52,653 bases of DNA from Helicobacteraceae bacterium (GTDB taxonomy: Bacteria > Campylobacterota > Campylobacteria > Campylobacterales > SZUA-545): contig JAIRNH010000050.1 in assembly GCA_031258155.1 (NCBI GenBank), forward strand, positions 1-52,653, written 5' to 3'. The notes under the pieces are model-generated. The model made no database searches. It was not told the origin of the DNA and worked only from the letters and a program-made list of their open reading frames with translations. The translations under genes were made by a program, and so were the position numbers. Positions 32,311-41,895 of this stretch are shown in pieces (within the stretch, counting starts at the first letter, position 1; each line of letters opens with the position of its first letter).

Positions 32311-33389
32311 TTCGCGCTCCCGTAAATAGCTTTTAGATGATCGATTTTGCTTCCCATATTAACCAGCGCCATATCGGCTAAAACCAAAGCGGTCATAGCC
32401 TCGCATACAATCGCGCCGCGAACGCCTACGCAGCTATCGTGGCGACCTTTGATCTCGATAACTCTCTCTTCGCCGCGAATATCGATCGTTCTTTGTTTTC
32501 GGAATATCGACGGCGTCGGCTTAAAGTGCGCCGTTATCTCGATCGGCGCGCCGCTGCTCACGCCGCCTAAAACGCCGCCCGCGTTGGCGCTTAAAAACCC
32601 CTCTTTGCTCATCTGGTCGTTGTTCTCGCCGCCGCGCATAGCCGCCGCGCTTGCGCCTGCGCCGATCTCGACGGCTTTTACCGCATTAACGCCCATAATA
32701 GCTTCGGCTAGTTTCGCGTCAAGTTTGCCATATAGCGGTTCGCCAAACCCTGCGGGAACGCCTATCGCGCGAATTTTCACGATCGCGCCTATCGAATCGC
32801 GATCGCGCTTCGCCGCTTCGATCGCGGCGATCTGCTCGCTCTCTTTTTGCCGATCAAGCGCGAAAATCGGGCTTGTTTTGGCGTAATCAAAATCGTATGT
32901 TTCGCCCTTTACGCCGCCGACTGCCGCCACGCCGCTTTCGACTTTCGCGCCGATTGTCTTTAGCATCAGTTTGGCTACGGCGCCCGCGGCGACTCTAGCG
33001 GCGCTCTCGCGCGCGCTGGATCGCCCGCCGCCTCTATGATCGCGAATAGCGTATTTCATAAACCACGAGTAATCGGCGTGAGAGGGGCGAAAAACCTCGC
33101 GCAGATCGTCGTAGTCGCCGCTTTTTACGTTGGCGTTGGCGATAAAGATCGCGATAGGCGCGCCCGTTGAAAGCCCCTCGAACGCGCCGCTTAAAATCTG
33201 GGCGCGATCGCTCTCCTTTCTCGCGGTGGCGGCGATAGAGCCGCCGCCCTTTCTGCGATCGAGTTCGCTCTGAATAAAATCTTCGTCGATCGCCAGCCCC
33301 GACGGAACGCCGTCGAGAACGCAACCAACGCCCGCTCCGTGCGATTCGCCAAAAGTGGTCAGCCGTAGTTTCATACCAAAACTATTCAT
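32307..33389 (-). CDS. aroC: Chorismate synthase
   Basis: This 360-residue FMN-dependent enzyme makes chorismate for aromatic amino acids and folate. Three family signatures are visible: GESHGAGVGCVLDGVPSGL at the start, RDHRGGGRSSARESAARVAA, and GGVLGGVSSGAPIE. It overlaps rnc and metK by four bases each. Confidence 0.97.
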   Translation of the reverse strand: MNSFGMKLRLTTFGESHGAGVGCVLDGVPSGLAIDEDFIQSELDRRKGGGSIAATARKESDRAQILSGAFEGLSTGAPIAIFIANANVKSGDYDDLREVFRPSHADYSWFMKYAIRDHRGGGRSSARESAARVAAGAVAKLMLKTIGAKVESGVAAVGGVKGETYDFDYAKTSPIFALDRQKESEQIAAIEAAKRDRDSIGAIVKIRAIGVPAGFGEPLYGKLDAKLAEAIMGVNAVKAVEIGAGASAAAMRGGENNDQMSKEGFLSANAGGVLGGVSSGAPIEITAHFKPTPSIFRKQRTIDIRGEERVIEIKGRHDSCVGVRGAIVCEAMTALVLADMALVNMGSKIDHLKAIYGSAK

Positions 33390-34117
33390 CGTTTTTCTCC
33401 GCCTAGTCTTGTCGTCAAGAGGTTCTCGGCGGTTTGCTCGGAGTCGTTTTCCAGCGCGAGTAAAGCGACTTTCGCCGCGTTCTGTTCGGCGGCTTTTTTG
33501 CTACCGCCCTTGCCGGAAGCGATCTCGGCGCCGTTTATGCTTAGCGCGACGACAAACTCTTTTTTGTGATCTGGTCCCGATTCGCTCAAAACGTAATAAT
33601 TGGGGGTAACGCCAAATTTCGTCTGCGTTAGCTCTTGGAGCTTGGTTTTATGATCGCTTAGCAGCTTTTTTGGATCGGGTATTCCAAAAAGCGCGTTCTG
33701 CGCCGCGATCGCGCATCGTTTCGCCGCCTCCAAGCCGCCGTCAAGATAGATCGCGCCGATTAGCGCCTCGTAAGCGTTGGCTAATATGGAGGGCTTTTTG
33801 CGCCCGTTATTTCTAGCTTCCGCCGAAGAGAGAAACAGCGCGGAATCCAACTCTAAAAACAACGCGATTCTCGCAAACGCCTCCTCGCTAACTAGCGCGG
33901 CGCGAAGTTTGGTCAGATCGCCCTCGCCGTAATCGGCAAAACGCGCGTAGAGATATTCGCCGACAATCAGGTCCATCACCGCGTCGCCCAAAAACTCAAG
34001 CCGCTCGTTGTTCGCTTCGCCCTTTACGCTTCTGTGCGTTAGCGCCGATTTCAGCAGCTCGCGCGAAGCGAAGCGATAGCCTATGCGCTCTTCAAGCGCC
34101 TGCGTGCGATTTTTCAT
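33386..34117 (-). CDS. rnc: Ribonuclease III
   Basis: From the ATG at 34117 the protein has 243 residues (MKNRTQALEERIGYRF). The frame is open 16 codons further upstream, but that would overlap rnhA by 46 bases. The catalytic signature NERLEFLGDAVMDLIVGEYL is followed by EALIGAIYLDGG; the C-terminal third is a dsRNA-binding domain (KLQELTQTK to KKAAEQNAAKVAL). It processes rRNA precursors and dsRNA. The gap after rnhA is two bases. Confidence 0.96.
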   Translation of the reverse strand: MKNRTQALEERIGYRFASRELLKSALTHRSVKGEANNERLEFLGDAVMDLIVGEYLYARFADYGEGDLTKLRAALVSEEAFARIALFLELDSALFLSSAEARNNGRKKPSILANAYEALIGAIYLDGGLEAAKRCAIAAQNALFGIPDPKKLLSDHKTKLQELTQTKFGVTPNYYVLSESGPDHKKEFVVALSINGAEIASGKGGSKKAAEQNAAKVALLALENDSEQTAENLLTTRLGGEKR

Positions 34118-34119
34118 AT

Positions 34120-34542
34120 TTAGCGCCTTTGTAGCTCCGCCTCGTATTTGGCGATCTGATCGCATCTCTCGTTTTCCGCGTGTCCGCTATGACCGCGCAC
34201 CCAAAACGCCTTGATCTTATGCGTTTTTGCGGCGGCGATATACTCTCGCCACAGATCGGGGTTTTTCACCTTCGCGAAGTTCTTTTTTTGCCATTTTTCC
34301 AGCCATTCGTTTATCCCGTTAGCCACGTAAGAGCTATCGGTAACGATCTCCGCCTCGCACGGCTCTTTAAGCGCTTTTAACGCCTCGATCGGCGCGGTCA
34401 GCTCCATTCGGTTGTTGGTAGTCCAGCTCTCGCCGCCTTGCAACGTCTTTTCCGCGTCGCCATAGCGCAAAATCGCGCACCAGCCGCCCGAACCCGGATT
34501 GCCAAGAGAGCAGCCGTCGGTAAAAATCTTCACTTTTTTCAT
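34120..34542 (-). CDS. rnhA: Ribonuclease HI
   Basis: From the ATG at 34542 it has 140 residues (MKKVKIFTDGCSLGNPGSGG). The upstream ATG at 34578 overlaps the previous gene and is less likely. The four acidic catalytic residues fall in FTDGCSLG, MELTAPIEAL, TDSSYV and ERCDQIAKYEA; RGHSGHAENERCD completes the active site. It removes RNA from RNA-DNA hybrids. Confidence 0.96.
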   Translation of the reverse strand: MKKVKIFTDGCSLGNPGSGGWCAILRYGDAEKTLQGGESWTTNNRMELTAPIEALKALKEPCEAEIVTDSSYVANGINEWLEKWQKKNFAKVKNPDLWREYIAAAKTHKIKAFWVRGHSGHAENERCDQIAKYEAELQRR

Positions 34543-34552
34543 ACTCGTTTCT

Positions 34553-35617
34553 TTAATAAAAGTTGGCGCTGGCGTCATAGTTTTCTCCGTCGTTTTTCGC
34601 GTTTTTGACCAGCGTCGATTCCACGCGCGCGATCTCCGCTCTTTGACAATTTGGGCATCGCAAAAATCGTATCGGCAGGCTTGCCGCGCAACGCGGGCAT
34701 CTATACTCGAACGAAAGATCGGCGAGCGCCCTGTTCTCGCCTAGCCTAATCAGTAAGTCGAACTCAAAAACGGCGCTTTCGCTCGCCGCGTCTAGCCACC
34801 CTTTTGCGGTGTAAAGCTCTCTTAAAAGCGGGTATTTTAGCGCCTCGTTCTCGTTGAAACTAGCTTTGGGCAGGCGCCAAAACAGATCGATCGCGTCGAT
34901 TATACGATCAGCGTCGATTATGCGCCAGACGTTTGCGGGATTATGCGTCAAAACAAACTCAAAAACCGCCGCGAACAGACGCGGCTCCTCTTTTTGCAAC
35001 GCTATTAAAGCGGCTTCTCGTTTTTTGTCCGACAGAAGCGGATCGTTTTTTATAGCCTTAGCCTTCAAAAATGATCTCTCTTTAGCGTAATCCAAACCAA
35101 ACTCTTCTAGCGCGTCCGCGACCTCCAACGCGCGGTTATACTCTTTGGTCTGATCGTATATTATCAGCAAAAGTTCTAACGCCTCTTTATTTCGCGCTTT
35201 AAGTTTAAGCGACTCAAGCAAAATATCGCGGCTTCGCTGATAAAAACCCGCCTTATGGTAGCTTTTGCCCAACCGCGTCATAGCCTCGATACGGCGCGGC
35301 TTATCCTCCGCGATCTCCAGCAGAGCCAGATAGATATGAATCGACTCGGCGTATTGCCCGCTTTTGAAACATATGTCCGCAAGTAGCATAAGCGAGTCAA
35401 ACGAGTCGGGTTGCGACGCCAGCAACGCTCTGTAATCCTTGCCGCCGCCAATCGAATCGAAGCCGGACAAAAATCGCGTTAGCTTTCTCTCTTGACGCCT
35501 TTTTTTAGACGCGGCGACAAAATGGTTCAAAATGGCTACCGCCGCCACGACCAAAAGCAGCATCGCCGCGCTAAAAGCGGGGTGTCGGTAGTCAATCGCT
35601 AAAAACTCCGGACTCAT
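34553..35617 (-). CDS. LapB-like TPR protein with C-terminal zinc ribbon
   Basis: The 354-residue protein has one N-terminal helix (about 15-35), TPR-type helices from about 65 to 290 (SLMLLADICFKSGQYAESIH, LGKSYHKAGFYQRSRDILLE), and a rubredoxin-like zinc site with Cys 307, 310, 321 and 324 (CPRC and CPNC). This is the LapB/YciM plan, which in E. coli controls lipopolysaccharide synthesis by presenting LpxC to FtsH. Whether that role holds here is not known. It leads the operon with rnhA, rnc, aroC and metK. Confidence 0.82.
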   Translation of the reverse strand: MSPEFLAIDYRHPAFSAAMLLLVVAAVAILNHFVAASKKRRQERKLTRFLSGFDSIGGGKDYRALLASQPDSFDSLMLLADICFKSGQYAESIHIYLALLEIAEDKPRRIEAMTRLGKSYHKAGFYQRSRDILLESLKLKARNKEALELLLIIYDQTKEYNRALEVADALEEFGLDYAKERSFLKAKAIKNDPLLSDKKREAALIALQKEEPRLFAAVFEFVLTHNPANVWRIIDADRIIDAIDLFWRLPKASFNENEALKYPLLRELYTAKGWLDAASESAVFEFDLLIRLGENRALADLSFEYRCPRCAASLPIRFLRCPNCQRAEIARVESTLVKNAKNDGENYDASANFY

Positions 35618-35632
35618 CTTGCCGCCAAAACG

Positions 35633-36379
35633 CTAGCGCTTTCCTAGCTGTTGCGAGCGCTCAAACGCGGCGTTAAGCGCCTCGAATATCGCGCCTCTAA
35701 CGCCGCGCGCCTCTAACGCGGCGATCCCCTCGATCGTGGCGCCCGCGGGGGAGCAGACGCGATCCTTTAACAACGCGGGGTGTTCTTCTTCGAGCAGCGA
35801 AGGCATACCCTCGAACAAGGCTTGCGTCAGCGCGAAGGCGTCGGCGCTTTTCATGCCAAGACGGACCGCGCCGTTAGCGAGCGATTCCGCGATCAGCGCG
35901 AGATAGCCCGGACCGCAGCCGCTTAGCGCGACGGCTATATCGATCTCTTTTTCGCTCTCAAACCACAGAGCTTTGCCGACGGCGCTAAATAGCTCTAGCG
36001 CTTCGCTCTTGAAACCGGCGTCGCCCGTTAAAGCCGTAGCCGATTTTAGACGCAAAGCGGCAAGATTGGGCATAGCGCGGATAAAGTAGTCCGCCTCGAA
36101 CGATTCGCGCAACGTTTCAAGCGTAACGCCCGCCATTACCGAGAGGATCGCTTTGGCGCGAACGGGGATGTTCACGTAGGAGAGCGATTGCGGCTTTACG
36201 GCTAAAACGACGATCCGATCTTTCGCCTCGCCAATATCGGCGGCAAAGCGCGCGCCTTCAAGCTGCTTTTGCCGCGCCGCGTTATTTTCAAGGACAAGAA
36301 TGTTATGGGAGTTTTGCCTCTCCCACCCTTTCAACAACGCGCCGCCCATATTTCCCGCGCCTATCAACAGAATATTCAT
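35633..36379 (-). CDS. proC: Pyrroline-5-carboxylate reductase
   Basis: From the ATG at 36379 the enzyme has 248 residues and starts with the nucleotide-binding MNILLIGAGNMGGALLKG. VLAVKPQSL, RAMPNLAAL and the end-domain GCGPGYLALIAESLANGAVR and SPAGATIEGIAALEARGVR are typical. It completes proline synthesis. The open frame extends 12 codons upstream into the region shared with the divergent gspG promoter. It lies 15 bases downstream of the LapB-like gene's end, read in the same direction. Confidence 0.95.
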   Translation of the reverse strand: MNILLIGAGNMGGALLKGWERQNSHNILVLENNAARQKQLEGARFAADIGEAKDRIVVLAVKPQSLSYVNIPVRAKAILSVMAGVTLETLRESFEADYFIRAMPNLAALRLKSATALTGDAGFKSEALELFSAVGKALWFESEKEIDIAVALSGCGPGYLALIAESLANGAVRLGMKSADAFALTQALFEGMPSLLEEEHPALLKDRVCSPAGATIEGIAALEARGVRGAIFEALNAAFERSQQLGKR

Positions 36380-36433
36380 AGTTTTCCTTTGTGGAAGTAT
36401 TATACAATTACGCAAAACAAGAAAAGGGGCGAA

Positions 36434-36853
36434 ATGTCTAGAGGTTTTACGCTTATGGAACTAATGATCGTTATCGTCATATTGGGACTATTAGCCGCGC
36501 TAGTCGTGCCTAACCTTATGGGGCAGAGCGAGGAGGCGAAGCAAAAGCTCGCCTGCGTTCAGATGAAACAGCTTGAAATGGCGCTGAACGATTTTAAGCT
36601 AAATTTGCACGATTACCCCTCGACCGAACAGGGGCTAGAGGCGCTGATCAATAATCCGGACGAAGAGCGTTTCAAAAACTTTAGATCGGGCGGTTACCTA
36701 AGCTCGAAAACGCCGCCAAAGGACCCGTGGAACACGCCGTATATATATCTAAACGACGACGGCGCGGTCGATCTGATCTCGCTTGGCGCGGACGGCAAAG
36801 AGGGCGGAGCCAACCAGAACCGCGATATTAAATTAAGCGAATGCGAGCGCTAA
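36434..36853 (+). CDS. gspG: Type II secretion major pseudopilin GspG
   Basis: From the ATG at 36434 (AAAAGGGGC upstream) it has 139 residues. MSRG before FTLMELMIVIVILGLLAAL is a prepilin peptidase site plus the first helix with Glu5. The C-terminal part has the GspG features PKDPWNTPYIYLN and the calcium loop SLGADGKEGG. A much longer frame from 36269 is overlap with proC, not coding. In Campylobacterota this system is mainly used for DNA uptake. Confidence 0.93.
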   Translation: MSRGFTLMELMIVIVILGLLAALVVPNLMGQSEEAKQKLACVQMKQLEMALNDFKLNLHDYPSTEQGLEALINNPDEERFKNFRSGGYLSSKTPPKDPWNTPYIYLNDDGAVDLISLGADGKEGGANQNRDIKLSECER

Positions 36854-37371
36854 AACGCGGTTTTACGCTGATAGAACTGCTTGTCGTAATCGTCATAATC
36901 GGCGCCGTTTACGCGATCACCGTCGCGACGATCAAAAGCGGGAGCGATCAAGCCGCGTCCGCGTGGTCGCTTGAAAAGCTCGACGCGACGTTGAGGGAGT
37001 TTCAAAGCGGCTACCTAAAACTGATATGCGACGGGAACGTTTGCGAAAATTGCCGCGTCGTCGATCAAAACGGCGAGGAGCTAATCGCCGATCTGGCGAT
37101 CTTTTCTCAAACGCCCAAAGTTCTCTATTTCGACGAAAGCGGCTATTTTGGCGATATGCGATTTCCCGCCGATCGCTGCTTTGAGATGGAACGCTTTGAA
37201 AACGGCGCTATTAGCGACGCGCTGGTCGAACACGAGGGAAAGTTTTATCGCTATTACGCCTATATGCGCCCCGTCGAAATTTTCGTTAGCCTTGAAGAGG
37301 CGAAAAACAGTCTTGATCCGCGTCTTTGGATACCGCAATATAGCTCCGACTTTTTCAACGAGACCGACTAA
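36841..37371 (+). CDS. Minor pseudopilin (GspH/GspI-like)
   Basis: The 176-residue protein has the class III leader MRALKRG before FTLIELLVVIVIIGAVYAIT. The rest is a small globular domain without a clear GspH or GspI mark; two cysteines close together (CDGNVCENC) may form a disulfide. It overlaps gspG by 13 bases and gspF by one (TAATG). Confidence 0.82.
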   Translation: MRALKRGFTLIELLVVIVIIGAVYAITVATIKSGSDQAASAWSLEKLDATLREFQSGYLKLICDGNVCENCRVVDQNGEELIADLAIFSQTPKVLYFDESGYFGDMRFPADRCFEMERFENGAISDALVEHEGKFYRYYAYMRPVEIFVSLEEAKNSLDPRLWIPQYSSDFFNETD

Positions 37372-38588
37372 TGCTCTACAAATACCGCGCCATCGATCAA
37401 AAAGGCGATAGGCAAAAAGGCGCGATCGAAGCCTCTAGCGCCGAAGAAGCCGCCGCGAAACTACGCGCCAAAGGATTGCTGTTTGATCTGCTCGCTCCGG
37501 CTAAGCCGTCCGTATTCGCTAGGGTTTTCAGAGGGCGCAAAGATCGCATACCGCCAAACGATCTAGCTAGGATCAGCCGCGATCTGTCCATCTATCTAAA
37601 AGCCGGCGTTTCTATCGTAAACGCCATTCGGTTAGCCTCTACGCAATACGCGAGCGATCGCAAAACGGCGGGCTTTCTCTCGGCTTTGGCGACGCTGCTC
37701 GACGAGGGCAAAAGTTTTTCGCAGGCGCTAGAAAACCAGAGCGTTTTTGAGATTCCCGCCTTTTTCGCGCAGTCGATTCGCATATCGGAAAACGGGGGAG
37801 TTTTGCAAGAGGTTTTGCTAGAGCTTTCACGTTTTATTAAAGATCAAGAAAGCGTTAAAAAACAGGCGAAAAACGCGCTATTTTATCCGCTGTTTATCGT
37901 GATCGTTTCGATATGCATGCTGATCTTTATGATGACGGTCGTCGTGCCGCAAATTACGGGCATGTTCGAGCAGTTGGGACAGGAGCTGCCTTCGCTTACT
38001 CGTTTTGTGATCGGCGTAAGCGATTTTATAGGCGGCTATTGGGTCGCGATCGCGGTTATTATCGCCGCGATCGCGATCGCGCATACGATCGCGCTGAAAA
38101 CCAATCAAGCCTATCGCTACGCCGTTCATCTGCTTATCATAAAAACCCCGCTGCTTGGACGCATAACGATGAACGCCGAACTCGCGCGATTTTGTTATAT
38201 GTGTTCCGTGTTGATGCGAAGCGGCGTGCCGTTTGTTCGAGCGATTCGCCTTGCGGCAAACGCGCAGACCAACGAAGCGCTTTCGTCTCTGTTTCTCAAG
38301 GCTTCCGATCGGCTTGTGGAAGGAGGCAGACTCTCCGTAGCGTTGCAGCAGAGCGACTTTGCGCTGGATCGCGCGTTTATCCGATCGATCGCGCTTGGCG
38401 AGGAGACAAGCGAGCTAGAGGCGATACTCTCAAATTTATCGACCCTATACTTCGAGGAAAACCGCGATCGTATCGCCGTTTTTTTATCGCTGCTTGAACC
38501 CGCGCTTATGCTGCTGGTAGGCGCTTTGGTAGGCTTTATAATAACGGCTATGCTGCTACCGATCTTCTCTATGAGTTTTGGCGTTTAA
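37371..38588 (+). CDS. gspF: Type II secretion inner-membrane protein GspF
   Basis: The 405-residue platform protein has the two repeated GspF domains (about 65-190 and 270-395), each followed by membrane helices at about 165-190, 210-235 and 370-400. The start MLYKYRAIDQKGDRQKGAIE is the usual GspF N-terminus, and AGVSIVNAIRL and SGVPFVRAIRL are the repeated motifs. No GspE ATPase or GspD secretin is in the window. Confidence 0.93.
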   Translation: MLYKYRAIDQKGDRQKGAIEASSAEEAAAKLRAKGLLFDLLAPAKPSVFARVFRGRKDRIPPNDLARISRDLSIYLKAGVSIVNAIRLASTQYASDRKTAGFLSALATLLDEGKSFSQALENQSVFEIPAFFAQSIRISENGGVLQEVLLELSRFIKDQESVKKQAKNALFYPLFIVIVSICMLIFMMTVVVPQITGMFEQLGQELPSLTRFVIGVSDFIGGYWVAIAVIIAAIAIAHTIALKTNQAYRYAVHLLIIKTPLLGRITMNAELARFCYMCSVLMRSGVPFVRAIRLAANAQTNEALSSLFLKASDRLVEGGRLSVALQQSDFALDRAFIRSIALGEETSELEAILSNLSTLYFEENRDRIAVFLSLLEPALMLLVGALVGFIITAMLLPIFSMSFGV

Positions 38589-39124
38589 TGCGAAAAGCCT
38601 TCACGCTAATCGAGATGATCGTTAGCGTGATCATTCTCTTTCTGCTGATTTTATTTTTATCAAACGCTAATCAAACGCTAAGAGATTCGCTTAAGCAATC
38701 CCAAGAATACGAAGCGCTTGAAAAACGCGCTCACGATTTAAGCGCCCTTTTGATCAGAGATATTCTACAAGCCGACGGCGTTAGCGTAACGCAAGGGCGC
38801 GAGTACGATCAGCTATACCTCGTCGCTTCGCGAAACTCGCTTAGCGGACATAGCGGAACAAATATCGCCTACGCCGCGCTTAAACCGTCGGCGGCGCTTA
38901 TACGCGTCGAATCTCCCTCTGTTTTCAAGCTGCCCGTCGGCGGCGCGGACGTTTATAAATACCGCTTTTTATCTTTTGAGCAACCGCTTAATAGCTTCAA
39001 AATCTACAAAAGCCGCAAGAGCGATTCCAACGGATCGGCGTGCTCGCTGTTAATCTATATTGCGCCAAAAGACGAAGAGCCTAAATTGTTCGAGCTTGGA
39101 CTGTTAAACGCTTCGGCGTGCTAA
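38588..39124 (+). CDS. Minor pseudopilin (GspJ-like)
   Basis: The 178-residue protein begins MRKA before FTLIEMIVSVIILFLLILFL. The residue before the cleavage site is Ala, not the usual Gly, but Glu5 is present. The rest shows no sharp family mark; the length and position after gspF suggest GspJ or a similar tip pseudopilin. Its start overlaps the gspF stop (TAATG). It is the last gene of the operon. Confidence 0.8.
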   Translation: MRKAFTLIEMIVSVIILFLLILFLSNANQTLRDSLKQSQEYEALEKRAHDLSALLIRDILQADGVSVTQGREYDQLYLVASRNSLSGHSGTNIAYAALKPSAALIRVESPSVFKLPVGGADVYKYRFLSFEQPLNSFKIYKSRKSDSNGSACSLLIYIAPKDEEPKLFELGLLNASAC

Positions 39125-39715
39125 GGCTTTTCGCCGTCCTCCGTTTTCGCGATCAAGGGCGATTTCGCGCGGCTACGCGGCGGGCTTCCTTTTTTCGCGC
39201 GCCGCATATAGCGCGCGGACGCGAAAAACTACTTTCAGACAAAATCAAAACGCGCGCGGCAAGCGTATAAAAGCAACCTGCGTAGAAAAGTAAAACGCAA
39301 CGCCGCGATCGCGCAAAACGCGGCTTAAAAACCAACAAATCGACGCCGAATAATTTCATCGTTATTTTCCGCTAAATCGCGTTTTGTTCCCCTTTTACGA
39401 CTTGGCGCGACAAAACGACAAACCGGCCGCCGACGATATTTCAATGCGCGCTAGAAGCGTCCGTTAAAACGTTCCGAATATGGGTCTTGCGGACAGAGAC
39501 GAGGGCGCTTTAGCCGTTTTTTGCGCCGCGACGAATAAAGCGGCGTTCGCCGTCGGCGCGGCGATTTAGGCTGTTGTTTGTCAATATAGACTGGTTCCCA
39601 ATAGGGTAATCGCCAAATGCTTCGTTCGCGTAAAATCTATCGCGCTACTTTGAAACAAAAACGAGCCGAGCGTTTATCTTTAGCTCGCTCGCGCGGCGGC
39701 GGCGCGCTTATAACG
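39125..39715. other. 591-base gap without a supportable gene
   Basis: I find no gene of normal size here. A frame of 29 codons (39480-39569, MGLADRDEGALAVFCAATNK onward) has host-like codons and looks like a remnant. TCTTTAGCTCGCTCG at 39677-39691 resembles a short part of the 125-bp repeat family but is too short to claim. Both flanking genes end here, so the gap is between convergent operons. Confidence 0.5.
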
Positions 39716-41887
39716 CTACGGTAAAATCTCGCGTTGACCTTTGCTGTTTTGCTCGCCCAAAACCCCCGTTTTTTCCAACTGCTCCACAATGCGCGCCGCG
39801 CGGTTGTAGCCTATCTGCAAGCGACGCTGAATGTAACTAATCGAGCTTTTGCGTTCGTTTAGCACGATCTGTTTTGCTTCGTCATACATTTCGTCAAGCG
39901 ATTCGTTCGCGTCAAACTCGCTCGCGCTCGCGCCTCCCGCTAGATCGCCGCCTTCGACAAGGAAACTATTGTCGTATTCCGGCGCGCGTTGCGCTTTGAT
40001 AAACTCCACGATCTTTTCAATCTCTTTCTCGGAGCTAAACGGCGCGTGCAACCGCACTAAACCTACGCTTCCGGGCGGCGTAAAGAGCATATCTCCGCGT
40101 CCAAGCAGGCTCTCGGCGCCTTGCGTATCCAGTATCACTTTGGAGTCGATCTTGCTGCCGACGCGATAGCTTATGCGGCTTGGCAGATTGGCTTTTATTA
40201 ACCCCGTGATCACGTCAACGCTAGGGCGTTGAGTGGCGACGATTAGGTGTATGCCGCTTGCTCGCGCCATTTGAGCTAACCTCGCGATCGAGATTTCCAC
40301 GTCTCTACCGCCGCTCATCATCAGATCGGCAAGCTCGTCGATCACGACCACGATAAACGGAAGCGGTTCAAAACCTTCCTCGCTTGCCTTTTGATTGTAG
40401 CCTTCGATGTTTTTGGTCTTGGTTTTGCTCATCATCGAGTAGCGCCGCTCCATTTCGGAAACCATATTCGACAGCGCCGCTATAGCCTGCTTAGGTTTGG
40501 TTATAACGGGGGTTAATAGGTGCGGAATATCGTTATAAACGCTAAACTCCAACATCTTAGGATCGATCATCAGTAGCCGCAAGTTATCGGGCGAGTTGCG
40601 ATAGAGAAGAGATAAAATCATCGCGTTTATGCCGACGCTTTTGCCGCTGCCCGTCGTTCCGGCGATCAGCAGATGCGGGAGTTTTTTCAGATCGGTTATG
40701 AACGGATTACCCACAATATCCTTGCCAAGCGCGATCGTAAGCGCGCTTGCCGCCGACGCAAAGATCGACGAAGAGAGAACTTCGCGCAGGTAGATGGTCT
40801 CGTAAGTTTTATTCGGTATCTCTATGCCTACCACGTCTTTACCCGGAATTGGCGCTTGGATACGGATCGTTTGCGCGCGCAAAGCCATAGCTATATCGTT
40901 TTCAAGGCTAATAACGCGGGAGACCTTCACGTGCGCCGCCGGCTTGAACTCAAAGGTGGTTACTACGGGACCGGTATAGGTGCGCGTTACGTCGCCTTCG
41001 ATCTTAAACATACGCAGTTTTTCTAGCAGATCGGCGATTTTGGCGTCAATCTCGTTCTCGTTGATTTCGCTATGTCTTGGCGGGATATTGGCTAGAAAAT
41101 CAAGCGAAGGCAACACGAAATCTTTGGGTTTTACGCGTTCGCCCTTTTCCACTTGCTCTAGCAGCCGCTTGTTCTCTTCCAGCTCTCTAACAATCTTGCC
41201 GTGCGAGGCGGTTCTGTCGTCTTTTGGCGCGCTTGCGTAATCATCGACATAAAAATCGTCGTCGTCAAAAATACGCGTCGGCTTTTTCTTGCGTTTTGGC
41301 GTTTCGTCGCTCGTCGGCGTTTTTGGCTCGAGGCGCGGCAGATTGGATAAGCCGTTTTTTTCTTTAGAGCGCAAAGCCATATCCGCAAAGGAGTCTTTAG
41401 CCGCCTCTTTGAAAGTGCGCCAATGATCGAACAGTTTCGTGTTTGGAAATTTGCGCGCCAAAAACGTTAGCAGATCGATAATGGTAACGTCAAACGCGAG
41501 CAGCCAGCCGTTTACGATCAGGAAAAATCCGAAAACGCCCGCGCCGACGCTACCTATAATAGGGCGCATAGCTTCGCATAACATAACGCCCGTCGATCCG
41601 CGCTCAAAGAGCAACGCCTGAAAGATCAGCCCCGCGAAACCAAAGAGCAAAACCGCCGCGAAGGTCTCTATAAACCTGCGCGCGGAAGTAAAACGTCTAT
41701 ATCCGCGCCACGCTAGATATATCCCGACGGGCGGCGCGGCGTATATTAAAAACCCAAACAGCTCTTCAAAAACCTCCGCCAACTCTTTGCCATAAACGCC
41801 GACTTTGGCTATAGAGCCGACGTAAAGCGCGATCGCGATATAGATCCACAACCCTACGGCGACAAAAAAATACGCTTCCCGTTTCAC
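39716..41887 (-). CDS. ftsK: DNA translocase FtsK
   Basis: The 723-residue protein has four N-terminal membrane helices (about 5-155), a short linker, and the motor domain with Walker A GTTGSGKSVGINAMIL and Walker B LPFIVVVIDELADLM. The C-terminal gamma domain (SISYIQRRLQIGYNRAARIV) that recognises KOPS sites is present. It pumps chromosome ends at division for dif recombination. It lies eight bases from flgL, an adjacency I recall from C. jejuni. Confidence 0.96.
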   Translation of the reverse strand: MKREAYFFVAVGLWIYIAIALYVGSIAKVGVYGKELAEVFEELFGFLIYAAPPVGIYLAWRGYRRFTSARRFIETFAAVLLFGFAGLIFQALLFERGSTGVMLCEAMRPIIGSVGAGVFGFFLIVNGWLLAFDVTIIDLLTFLARKFPNTKLFDHWRTFKEAAKDSFADMALRSKEKNGLSNLPRLEPKTPTSDETPKRKKKPTRIFDDDDFYVDDYASAPKDDRTASHGKIVRELEENKRLLEQVEKGERVKPKDFVLPSLDFLANIPPRHSEINENEIDAKIADLLEKLRMFKIEGDVTRTYTGPVVTTFEFKPAAHVKVSRVISLENDIAMALRAQTIRIQAPIPGKDVVGIEIPNKTYETIYLREVLSSSIFASAASALTIALGKDIVGNPFITDLKKLPHLLIAGTTGSGKSVGINAMILSLLYRNSPDNLRLLMIDPKMLEFSVYNDIPHLLTPVITKPKQAIAALSNMVSEMERRYSMMSKTKTKNIEGYNQKASEEGFEPLPFIVVVIDELADLMMSGGRDVEISIARLAQMARASGIHLIVATQRPSVDVITGLIKANLPSRISYRVGSKIDSKVILDTQGAESLLGRGDMLFTPPGSVGLVRLHAPFSSEKEIEKIVEFIKAQRAPEYDNSFLVEGGDLAGGASASEFDANESLDEMYDEAKQIVLNERKSSISYIQRRLQIGYNRAARIVEQLEKTGVLGEQNSKGQREILP

Positions 41888-41895
41888 GTCCGCTC

